This document shows positions 25,406 to 32,646 of a stretch of 64,000 nucleotides of DNA, in pieces; within the stretch, counting starts at the first letter, position 1, and every line of letters begins with the position of its first letter. Position numbers and translations under genes: made by a program. This DNA comes from Streptomyces sp. H27-H1. GTDB taxonomy: Bacteria > Actinomycetota > Actinomycetes > Streptomycetales > Streptomycetaceae. A model generated the notes under the pieces. That model ran no database searches and was not told the DNA's origin. It saw only the letters and a program-made list of their open reading frames with translations. The DNA lies in contig NZ_JAPNLJ010000013.1 of the NCBI RefSeq assembly GCF_026627445.1, positions 62,001 to 126,000 on the forward strand. The letters run 5' to 3'.

Positions 25406-26176
25406 GTGACCGCCTATTTCCCCGCCCCGCGGCTGCGCCGGGCCGCCTTCGTCAGCGCCCTGTGCGCGGGCCTGGCCGTCGTCGGAACGGGGTGCGGGGC
25501 GGACCCCGACGAGGGTACGAACGGGGTCGGCAAACTGTCCGCCGACCAGATCGAGGACAAGGCGAAGACGGCCGTCACCGGGGCCCGGTCGGTCCACCTG
25601 TCCGGCACGCTCGTCAGCGGCGGCAAGTCCTTCACCCTGGACATGCGGCTCGGGGCGGACGGCGGCTCCGGCGAGGTGAAGTCCCAGGACGACAACACCT
25701 TCCAGCTGCTGCGGGTCGGCGAGCAGCTCTACCTCAAGGCGAGCACCGCGTTCTGGGGCGAGTCCGAGGCGGCCGGCAAGCTCGGTGACAAGTTCGTCAA
25801 GGTGCCCGAGGGCGACCCCACCTACAAGCAGTTCCGCGGGTTCACCGACATGCAGGTCATGCTCGACGGGCTGCTCGGCCTCGACGGGAAGCTCACCAAG
25901 GGCGAGAACTACACCAAGGTCGGTCCCACCCGGGCCGTCCAGGTCTCGGCCGACAAGGGCAGGGGCGGCAAACTCTCGGTCTCCCTGGAGGGCACCCCCT
26001 ACCCGCTCCTCATGGAACGCGCGGGCGGCGCCGGCCGGGTGGTCCTCGCGGAATGGGGCAAGCCGGTCGATCTCACCGCGCCCACGCCCGACCAGACGGT
26101 GGACTACGGTTCCCAGCTGCCCACGACCAAGGAGCAGGAGGAAGGTTCCGGCCAGGGCGCGGACCCGCAGGGCTGA
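25406..26176 (+). CDS. LppX/LprG-like lipoprotein
   Basis: 256 residues with a lipoprotein signal peptide (LRRAAFVSALCAGLAVVGTGC, lipobox ending at Cys). The mature domain has the features of the mycobacterial LppX_LprAFG family: KAKTAVTGARSVHLSG, GEQLYLKAS and a repeated antiparallel sheet with GKPVDLTAP near the end. Such proteins bind lipids or glycolipids between membrane and wall. GTG 25406 places the signal peptide at the N-terminus; longer in-frame starts have Arg-rich low-complexity sequence instead. It is divergent from the CBS gene. Confidence 0.82.
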   Translation: MTAYFPAPRLRRAAFVSALCAGLAVVGTGCGADPDEGTNGVGKLSADQIEDKAKTAVTGARSVHLSGTLVSGGKSFTLDMRLGADGGSGEVKSQDDNTFQLLRVGEQLYLKASTAFWGESEAAGKLGDKFVKVPEGDPTYKQFRGFTDMQVMLDGLLGLDGKLTKGENYTKVGPTRAVQVSADKGRGGKLSVSLEGTPYPLLMERAGGAGRVVLAEWGKPVDLTAPTPDQTVDYGSQLPTTKEQEEGSGQGADPQG

Positions 26177-26209
26177 CCCCGTCCCGTCCGCGATGCGCCA
26201 ACGAGACGG

Positions 26210-26722
26210 CTAGCGGGCCGCCTTCTTCCGCTTCAGCAGCAGCTTCGGCAGCCCGGCCGGCGCGGGCAGCCGGGTCGTCGCCGGGGAGCCCAGCGGAGCC
26301 GCCGCGAGCGAACCCGCGGGCAGGTCCGGCCGGACCGACTCCGGCTCCAGGCGCAGCAGCCGGCACTCCCGGGCCCAGCGTTCGGTCATCTCGGCGGAGT
26401 CGGGCGCGTTGAGCCGCTTGCCCTTGAGCTCGGCCACCGCGGCCTCCCACTGCTCGCTGCCGGGCGCGAGCTCGCGTACGGTCGCCGTCCACGCGACGAG
26501 CCGGCCGCCCTTGTCCTTGCTGCGCACGGTCACCTCGGCCGCCGCCCCGTCCGCGAGCCCCGGGAACGGCTGCTCCCCGGGCCCGTCGCCGAGCACGTGC
26601 GCCGCGCCGTCCACCCAGGCGTGCCACAGGCCGCGGTCGGCCCCGGAGCCGCGGACCCAGATGAGGCCGGACTTCTTGGTGGCCTCCTCGACGAGGGCCA
26701 GATCGAGCGCGCTGAGAGTCAT
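26210..26722 (-). CDS. Conserved hypothetical protein, FMN-binding split-barrel-like
   Basis: 170 residues. The N-terminal 100 (LSALDLALVEEATKKSGLIWVRG ... HAWVDGAAHVLGDGPGEQPFPGL) suggest the split-barrel fold of pyridoxamine-phosphate-oxidase-like proteins. The end is basic (KLLLKRKKAAR). No catalytic residue can be named. ATG 26722 is preferred over 26728 on homology grounds only, as no ribosome site is visible upstream and the message may be leaderless. Confidence 0.6.
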   Translation of the reverse strand: MTLSALDLALVEEATKKSGLIWVRGSGADRGLWHAWVDGAAHVLGDGPGEQPFPGLADGAAAEVTVRSKDKGGRLVAWTATVRELAPGSEQWEAAVAELKGKRLNAPDSAEMTERWARECRLLRLEPESVRPDLPAGSLAAAPLGSPATTRLPAPAGLPKLLLKRKKAAR

Positions 26723-26753
26723 GCGCACAGGGTAGCCAGCGCCCCGCGGGCGC

Positions 26754-27878
26754 TCACAGCCAGCCGTTGCGGCGCAGGGCCCGGTGGATCGTGAAACAGC
26801 TCCCGACGATGGCGGCCATGACCATCGGATAGCCGTAGCGCCACTGGAGCTCCGGCATGTGCTCGAAGTTCATTCCGTACACGCCGCAGATCATCGTGGG
26901 CACGGCGATGATCGCCGCCCAGGAGGTGATCTTGCGCATGTCCTCGTTCTGGGCGACGGTCGCCTGCGCCAGGTTGGCCTGCAGGATGGAGTTCAGCAGC
27001 TCGTCGAAGCCGACGACCTGCTCGTGCACGCGGGCCAAGTGGTCGGCGACGTCGCGGAAGTACTTCTGGATGTCGGGGTCGACCAGGCGCATCGGGCGCT
27101 CGCTGAGCAGCTCCATGGGGCGCAGCAGTGGGGAGACGGCCCGCTTGAACTCCAGGACCTCGCGCTTGAGCTGGTAGATGCGGCCCGCGTCGCCACCGCG
27201 CGCACTGCCCTTGGCGGGGGCGGCGAACACCTCGCTCTCGACCTCGTCGATATCGTCCTGGACGGCCGAGGCGACGGCGATGTAGCCGTCGACGACGTGG
27301 TCGGCGAGGGAGTGCAGGACGGCGGACGGACCCTTGGCGAGCAGCGCCGGATCGTCCTGGAGACGGTGGCGCAGGCCCTTGAGGGAGCCGTGGCCGCCGT
27401 GCCGGACGGTGATGACGAAATCGGGGCCCGTGAAGCACATCACCTCGCCGGTCTCCACCACCTCGCTGGTGGCGGTGAGTTCGGCGTGCTCGACGTAGTG
27501 GATCGTCTTGAAGACGGTGAAGAGGGTGTCGTCGTAGCGCTCCAGCTTCGGCCGCTGGTGCGCGTGCACCGCGTCCTCCACGGCGAGCGGGTGCAGCCCG
27601 AACACGGCGGCGATCCCGGCGAACTCGTCCTCGGTCGGCTCGTGCAGGCCGATCCACGCGAAGCCCCCGTCCTCCCGGACTGCGCGCATCGCCTCACGGG
27701 GCGTCAGACAGGAGGAATCCCGGGCGCGCACGTCGCGCCGGCCGTCGCGGTAGACGGCGCAGTCGACCACCGCGTTGTTCGCGGACGGGTCGCGGGTGGC
27801 GTCGTACCCGGGCTGGACCGGGGTCGACCTGCGCAGCGCGGGGCGGACGGCGGCACGGAGGTAGGGCAGCATCGACAT
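26754..27878 (-). CDS. corA: CorA-family magnesium/cobalt transporter
   Basis: A 374-residue protein: a large cytoplasmic domain with the long stalk helix, and two C-terminal transmembrane helices. The signature YGMNF ends the first helix, and the extracellular loop following it (EHMPELQWRYGYP) is typical. It forms a pentameric channel taking up Mg2+ or Co2+. AAGGAG lies 7 bases before ATG 27878. It lies close to the MgtE-N/CBS and DUF1003 genes, as does corA in M. tuberculosis. Confidence 0.92.
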   Translation of the reverse strand: MSMLPYLRAAVRPALRRSTPVQPGYDATRDPSANNAVVDCAVYRDGRRDVRARDSSCLTPREAMRAVREDGGFAWIGLHEPTEDEFAGIAAVFGLHPLAVEDAVHAHQRPKLERYDDTLFTVFKTIHYVEHAELTATSEVVETGEVMCFTGPDFVITVRHGGHGSLKGLRHRLQDDPALLAKGPSAVLHSLADHVVDGYIAVASAVQDDIDEVESEVFAAPAKGSARGGDAGRIYQLKREVLEFKRAVSPLLRPMELLSERPMRLVDPDIQKYFRDVADHLARVHEQVVGFDELLNSILQANLAQATVAQNEDMRKITSWAAIIAVPTMICGVYGMNFEHMPELQWRYGYPMVMAAIVGSCFTIHRALRRNGWL

Positions 27879-28281
27879 GGCAGGCTCCTTCGCGCGCACG
27901 GCTGCGGACCGTACGGGTGGGAGGTCCTTCCGAAGGGCACGCTCGCCGCGGTCGGCAGTCCGGGCGGGCGCGCGGAAGGATCAGGACGGGAGGACACAGT
28001 TCTTCCGTCGCTCTTCGACTGATCCTGGAGTGCGGATCAAAGGGGGCGCGGCACGCCCGTCGGTGAAGTGGAAGAGCGATTCGTACTGCACGTACTGTGC
28101 GATCGACTTCGATGCACCGCAGCCCCACCTCCTCCGGCCGGTCCCCCGTAAGGGACGTCCTGTCGCCGGGGCACTGAAACTTCTCTTCTGAGAGCGTCCC
28201 CGACCAACGGTCAACGATATCAGCCGACGGATGGTCAAGACCCGCCCTTTACCCGCCTGATACGAGTTCTATGCTCGGTCC
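27879..28281. other. 400-bp intergenic region without a gene
   Basis: I see no convincing gene on either strand. It separates the divergent corA and the SUFU-like gene and is less GC-rich near 28200-28275. TTTACC (28248-28253), 16 bases, TATGCT (28270-28275) is a promoter for the SUFU-like gene whose start point would fall on its ATG at 28282. Confidence 0.5.
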
Positions 28282-28866
28282 ATGGCAGAAATTCTGGCCC
28301 TTGTGGAAGCCCGGCTGCGCGCCGCGCTCGGCGAACCCGACGCCCGCGCCGCCGTCACCTTCCTGGGTACCGACCGCATCGAAGTCCTCCGCTTCACCGA
28401 GGGCGACCTCGTGCGGTACGCGACCCTCGGCATGTCCGCCCAGCCGATGACCGACCCGACGGCGGTGGTCGCCGATCCGGTCCGCGGCCCGCGCGCCGAA
28501 CTCGTCCTGACCGTACGGGGCGGGCTCGCGCCCACCGACAAGCTGTTGCGGCCGCTGGCCGTGCTGGCGGCGTCGCCCCAGGTGGAAGGATTGATCGTGA
28601 CGCCCGGAGCCTCACTGGACGTGGGTGAACCCCTCTGGGACGGGGCGCCGTTCACCTCGGTGCTCGTCGCGGAGCCGGGCGGCCTGGCGGAGGACGTCGC
28701 CCTGGACGACCCCATGGCCCCCGTCTCCTTCTTCCCCCTCCTGCCGATGACGGCGAACGAAGCCGCCTGGAAGCGGGTCCACGGCGCGGCCGCCCTGCAG
28801 GAACGCTGGCTCGCGCGCGGCACGGATCTGCGGGACCCTCTGCGTACGGCAGTCGCCCTGGACTGA
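28282..28866 (+). CDS. Suppressor-of-fused (SUFU) domain protein
   Basis: 194 residues resembling the bacterial SUFU family: residues ILRFTEGDLVRYATLGMS and AELVLTVRGG in the first half, FTSVLVAEPGGLAEDV and VSFFPLLPMTANEAAWKRVHG in the second. Bacterial members are often immunity or accessory proteins; no toxin gene is visible beside it. The -10-like TATGCT ends 6 bases before the ATG, so the mRNA is probably leaderless. Confidence 0.75.
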   Translation: MAEILALVEARLRAALGEPDARAAVTFLGTDRIEVLRFTEGDLVRYATLGMSAQPMTDPTAVVADPVRGPRAELVLTVRGGLAPTDKLLRPLAVLAASPQVEGLIVTPGASLDVGEPLWDGAPFTSVLVAEPGGLAEDVALDDPMAPVSFFPLLPMTANEAAWKRVHGAAALQERWLARGTDLRDPLRTAVALD

Positions 28867-28945
28867 GCCTCCGGCCACCGTTCGGCCGCCCGGACGGGTG
28901 ATCGCGTCTTGACGGGGCGCGCGCCGGGGAGGAGCGTGGCTTCTT

Positions 28946-29587
28946 ATGAGGGGCGAACCGAGTTGCCCGAAGTGCGGTGGCCGGGTCAGGGCGCCCGGCC
29001 TCTTCGCCGACTCCTGGCAGTGCACGCTGCACGGCACCGTCCATCCACTGCAGCCCGTGATCCCGCCCAGCGTCGAAGGCCTGGGCGTGGTGGTCAACCG
29101 GGCGCAGGTACCGGTCTGGATGCCCTGGCCGCTGCCCGTCGGCTGGCTGTTCACCGGGATCGCCACCGCCGGTGACGACCGCAGCGGCGGCCGGGCCACC
29201 GCCGTGGCCTGCTCGGGTCCAGGCCCGCTCGGCGGCATCGGCGAGCTGCTCCTGATCGCCGAGGAACTGGGCGTCGGCCTGGGCGCGCGGTTCGCCGGCC
29301 TCGACGCCCCCGACCCGGGCCCCTACATGAACGTCTCCGCCCCGCCGCACGCCAAAGTGGTCGCCGCCGGGCGCCCGACGCCGCTGTGGAACGTCACCGG
29401 CGTCCCGGAGGACCGGGCCGTCTTCGCCGGCGAGGCCCGCGGACTGTGGCTGTGGGCGATCGTCTGGCCGGAGCAGTCGGGCCTGCTGATGTACGACGAG
29501 CTGGTCCTCACGGACCTGCGCGACGCGGGAGCCGAGGTCGAGCTGCTGCCCTGCGGCGCCCTGAGCCCCCGCATCATTTCCCCCTGA
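28946..29587 (+). CDS. Zinc-ribbon conserved hypothetical protein (DUF6758-like)
   Basis: 213 residues starting with a zinc-ribbon-like segment (CPKCGGRVRAPG ... WQCTLHG), followed by a conserved single domain containing PLPVGWLFTGIATAGDD and VACSGPGPLGG. No signal or membrane segment. The family is restricted to streptomycetes and relatives as far as I know, and its function is unknown. It follows the SUFU-like gene after 79 bp and may be cotranscribed with it. Confidence 0.7.
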   Translation: MRGEPSCPKCGGRVRAPGLFADSWQCTLHGTVHPLQPVIPPSVEGLGVVVNRAQVPVWMPWPLPVGWLFTGIATAGDDRSGGRATAVACSGPGPLGGIGELLLIAEELGVGLGARFAGLDAPDPGPYMNVSAPPHAKVVAAGRPTPLWNVTGVPEDRAVFAGEARGLWLWAIVWPEQSGLLMYDELVLTDLRDAGAEVELLPCGALSPRIISP

Positions 29588-29753
29588 CGCGCCTGAGGCG
29601 CCGTCGGCATCGCTCGGCCACTCCGGGCGCCCACGTCGCGTGGTGACGGCGGATTTCGTCCGCAGTACGGGTCCGGCGGCGCGCTCGGGGCGTCCGGGCC
29701 GGGGGTATCCTTGAGCGTCCCCCGTCATACCCACCCCCACCTGGAGCCCGGCC

Positions 29754-30620
29754 GTGCGCATCGATCTGCACGCCCACTCCACGGCCTCGGACGGTACGGA
29801 CACCCCCGCCGAGCTGGTGCGGGCTGCCGCCGCCGCGGGACTCGACGTGGTGGCGCTGACCGACCACGACACCGTCGCCGGATACCGCGAGGCCACCGAG
29901 GCGCTGCCCGAGGGCCTGACCCTGGTCACCGGCGCCGAGCTGAGCTGCCGGCTCGACGGCATCGGCATGCACATGCTGGCGTACCTCTTCGACCCCGAGG
30001 AGCCCGAGCTCTTCCGTGAGCGGGAGCTCGTACGCGACGACCGCGTCCCGCGCGCGCAGGCCATGGTCGGCAAGCTGCAGGGGCTCGGGGTGGACATCAC
30101 CTGGGAGCACGTCGCCCGGATCGCCGGCGCGGGTTCCGTGGGGCGCCCGCACATCGCCGCCGCGCTCGTCGAGCTCGGCGTCGTGCGCACCGTGTCGGAC
30201 GCGTTCACCGCGCAGTGGCTCGCCGACGGCGGCCGCGCGTACGCCGAGAAGCACGAGTTCGACCCCTTCGACGCGATCCGCCTGGTCAAGGCGGCCGGCG
30301 GAGTCACCGTCTTCGCCCACCCCGCCGCCGTCAAACGCGGTACCTGCGTGCCCGAGAGCGCCATAGCCGCCCTCGCGGCCGCCGGCCTCGACGGCATCGA
30401 GGTCGACCACATGGACCACGACGCCGCCACCCGCGCGCGCCTGCGCGGCCTGGCCGCCGATCTCGGTCTGCTGACCACCGGGTCCAGCGATTACCACGGC
30501 AGCCGCAAGACCTGCCGTCTAGGGGAGTACACGACCGACCCCGAGATCTACGGCGAGATCACCCGCCGCGCCACCGGGGCGTTCCCGGTCCCCGGCGCAG
30601 GTGGACCCGTACGCGGCTGA
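29754..30620 (+). CDS. PHP-domain metal-dependent phosphoesterase
   Basis: A 288-residue enzyme of the TrpH/RNase AM group. Metal-binding motifs are DLHAHSTASDGTDTP, ALTDHDTVAGY, TGAELSC, a later VFAHPAAV, and SSDYHGSR near the end. It probably hydrolyses 3',5'-bisphosphonucleotides or the 5' ends of short RNAs. GTG 29754 starts directly at the motif. It is followed by marC after 70 bp. TATCCT at about 29706 is a promoter candidate. Confidence 0.88.
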   Translation: MRIDLHAHSTASDGTDTPAELVRAAAAAGLDVVALTDHDTVAGYREATEALPEGLTLVTGAELSCRLDGIGMHMLAYLFDPEEPELFRERELVRDDRVPRAQAMVGKLQGLGVDITWEHVARIAGAGSVGRPHIAAALVELGVVRTVSDAFTAQWLADGGRAYAEKHEFDPFDAIRLVKAAGGVTVFAHPAAVKRGTCVPESAIAALAAAGLDGIEVDHMDHDAATRARLRGLAADLGLLTTGSSDYHGSRKTCRLGEYTTDPEIYGEITRRATGAFPVPGAGGPVRG

Positions 30621-30690
30621 CCGCTGCCGCCGACCCTCCCGCTCAGCCCCCCTTTTCCTTCGTGACACCCCTCTCCTGCAAGGCATCACT

Positions 30691-31296
30691 GTGCTCGATT
30701 TCGCCGTCTTCGGATCCCTGTTTCTCACGCTTTTTGTGATTATGGACCCCCCGGGGATCACGCCCATCTTCCTCGCCCTGACCTCCGGCCGCCCCGCCAA
30801 GGTGCAGCGCCGCATGGCCTGGCAAGCCGTCTGCGTCGCCTTCGGCGTCATCGCCATCTTCGGTATCTGCGGCCAGCAGATCCTCGACTACCTGCACGTC
30901 TCCGTGCCGGCCCTGATGATCGCGGGCGGGCTGCTGCTCCTGCTCATCGCGCTCGACCTGCTCACCGGCAAGAACGACGAGCCGAAGCAGACCAAGGACG
31001 TGAACGTCGCGCTGGTCCCGCTCGGGATGCCGCTGCTCGCCGGGCCAGGCGCGATCGTCTCGGTGATCCTGGCCGTGCAGAAGGCCGACGGGGTCACCGG
31101 CCAGTTCTCGGTGTGGGCCGCGATCGTCGCGATGCACATCGTGCTGTGGATCGTGATGCGGTACTCGCTCGTCATCATCCGGGTGATCAAGGACGGTGGC
31201 GTGGTCCTGGTGACGCGCCTGGCGGGCATGATGCTGTCCGCGATCGCCGTCCAGCAGATCATCAACGGCGTGGTCCAGGTGGTCCACACCTCGTAG
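30691..31296 (+). CDS. MarC-family integral membrane protein
   Basis: 201 residues with six transmembrane helices. The family features are DPPGITPIFLALT in the first loop, and VPLGMPLLAGPGAI and LTRLAGMMLSAIAVQQIINGV further on. MarC proteins occur in all bacteria and have no settled function; they are not the cause of multiple antibiotic resistance. GTG 30691 is chosen because upstream in-frame sequence is not membrane-like. Confidence 0.9.
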   Translation: MLDFAVFGSLFLTLFVIMDPPGITPIFLALTSGRPAKVQRRMAWQAVCVAFGVIAIFGICGQQILDYLHVSVPALMIAGGLLLLLIALDLLTGKNDEPKQTKDVNVALVPLGMPLLAGPGAIVSVILAVQKADGVTGQFSVWAAIVAMHIVLWIVMRYSLVIIRVIKDGGVVLVTRLAGMMLSAIAVQQIINGVVQVVHTS

Positions 31297-31318
31297 CGCC
31301 TCTGCCCGCGCATGCGAA

Positions 31319-31347
31319 TGCCCCCGCACCGATCCCGGTGGGGGGCA
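31319..31347 (+). terminator. Terminator after marC
   Basis: TGCCCCC and GGGGGCA (7 bp) enclose CACCG/CGGTG with one bulged base and an ATCC loop. Confidence 0.7.
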
Positions 31348-31406
31348 CTTGCGTACGCGGCGACGGTCGCCGTTCGTCAGTTGATCGCGGTGCGGGTGGA
31401 CACGGT

Positions 31407-31559
31407 CTAGTTGGACACGGTCTCGGCCGGTCGGATCAGAATGCGCTGGCCTACGGCTGCGGCCTGCTGCACGATCCGGTTGACGGAGGCCGCGTCCACG
31501 ACGGTGCTGTCCACGGCAGATCCGTCGACGTCGTCCAGGCGCAGAATCTCGAAGCGCAT
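31407..31559 (-). CDS. 50-residue conserved small protein
   Basis: A very short gene (MRFEILRLDDVDGSAVDS ... RIVQQAAAVGQRILIRPAETVSN) with an excellent ribosome site (GAAGGGAG) 6-7 bases before the ATG and codon bias like its neighbours. The sequence suggests a small beta-alpha-beta unit. I believe similar small proteins occur in other streptomycetes but cannot name a family. It is transcribed from an unusually AT-rich promoter region carrying a perfect palindrome. The role is unknown; it is not a membrane protein and has no cysteine. Confidence 0.7.
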   Translation of the reverse strand: MRFEILRLDDVDGSAVDSTVVDAASVNRIVQQAAAVGQRILIRPAETVSN

Positions 31560-31631
31560 GGGGCTTCTCCCTTCGTCAGTTCTTGCTTGTACAGGGTTAA
31601 CGAAGTGTAAGCCGCAAACATTCCCTACGCT

Positions 31632-31648
31632 AAGGAAATTTTTTCCTT
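31632..31648. promoter_or_regulatory. AT-rich palindrome in front of the 50-residue protein gene
   Basis: AAGGAAA-TTT-TTTCCTT is a perfect 7-bp inverted repeat, 73-89 bases before the ATG, inside an island of about 50 bases of low G+C. It could be an operator or a terminator for the hydrolase gene that ends at 31658 on the same strand. Confidence 0.45.
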
Positions 31649-31657
31649 GCCTAACTA

Positions 31658-32539
31658 CTAACGGGTACCGGAGCCGTCGGAGCCCACCCAGAACGCCACC
31701 AACGCCGCGGCCGTGGCCAGCGGATTGTCGGCGTTCGGAGAGTGCTCCGTGCCCGGCACGACCACCCGCGCCGCGCCCAGCCGCCGCGCCATGGCGTCCA
31801 TCTCCGACACCGGCCACACCGGGTCCGACTCCCCGGACAGCACCAGCTTCGCCAGCCCTGGAGCCGCGGCGGCGAGCTCCTCGATCCGGTCCGGCTCCTC
31901 GAGCAGCGCCCGGCCGGTGACCATCAGCTGCTCCGGGACGGTCCCCATCCAGCGTTCGCGCAGGAAAGCCGCGAGGGCGGGGTCCTCGGGGGGCGCGTCG
32001 CGGGGATCCATGGCACGCATGGCCGCCCAGATGCCCGCCATGTCGCCGCCCATCGCCTCCAGCGCCGAGACCAGCAGCTTCGTACGGCTGCGCTGGTCCT
32101 CGCAGACCGGGCCCGGGCCGCTGCTCAGCAGTGTGAGGCTGGCGTACGGGGCCGGATCCCGGACCACGGCCGTGCGGACGATCAGCCCGCCCAGCGAATG
32201 CCCGAGCAGGTGCACCGGGCCGCCCGCGTCCAGGGCCGCCGTCTGCGCGAGGACGTCCCGCGCCAGTTCCGCCAGGGCGTACGGGGCCTGCGTGCGCGGG
32301 CCGCCGCTCTCGTGCTGCCCGCGCCCGTCGACGGAGACGACCCGGTACCCGGCGGCGGCCAGCGGCCCGAGGAGGCCGATGAAGTCCTCCTTGCTGCCGG
32401 TGTAGCCGGGCACCAGCAGGGCGGTACCGCGGGCCGGCCCACCGGGCACGGCCTCGTGCACGGCGAACTCACCGCGGGCCGTGGCCAGGCGGTACGCGCG
32501 GGCTTCGGGCGGGAGCGTGAGGGTCGGCGGCTTGCTCAT
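31658..32539 (-). CDS. Alpha/beta hydrolase (lysophospholipase-like)
   Basis: A 293-residue hydrolase with oxyanion segment LLVPGYTGSKEDF, nucleophile elbow HLLGHSLGGLI (Ser), acid in LSGESDPVWP and the base in PGTEHSPNADNP. There is no signal peptide, so it acts in the cytoplasm. Substrate unknown. A hairpin-separated DEAD-box gene lies upstream on the same strand and the 50-residue protein gene lies downstream. Confidence 0.85.
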   Translation of the reverse strand: MSKPPTLTLPPEARAYRLATARGEFAVHEAVPGGPARGTALLVPGYTGSKEDFIGLLGPLAAAGYRVVSVDGRGQHESGGPRTQAPYALAELARDVLAQTAALDAGGPVHLLGHSLGGLIVRTAVVRDPAPYASLTLLSSGPGPVCEDQRSRTKLLVSALEAMGGDMAGIWAAMRAMDPRDAPPEDPALAAFLRERWMGTVPEQLMVTGRALLEEPDRIEELAAAAPGLAKLVLSGESDPVWPVSEMDAMARRLGAARVVVPGTEHSPNADNPLATAAALVAFWVGSDGSGTR

Positions 32540-32595
32540 GGCCCGAGGCTACCGGCCCGTACAGCCGTACGGGGGCCGCGCTCGCCCCCGGGTAC

Positions 32596-32640
32596 GCCGA
32601 TGGCCCCGGCCCCCTGAGGAAGGGGACCGGGGCCATCGGC
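32596..32640 (-). terminator. Terminator of the DEAD-box helicase gene
   Basis: GCCGATGGCCCCGG (32596-32609) pairs perfectly with 32627-32640; a further CCCC/GGGG extends it inwards. It begins 7 bp after the helicase stop. Confidence 0.85.
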
Positions 32641-32646
32641 AGGGCG

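Noticed and set aside
27900..28280. tRNA or small RNA gene in the corA upstream gap
   Set aside because: No cloverleaf-compatible arms or T-loop (GGTTCGA) motif could be found.
31620..31660. Iron-box (DmdR/IdeR) operator
   Set aside because: Only TTAGGC resembles the consensus half-site; the palindrome present (AAGGAAA/TTTCCTT) does not match it.
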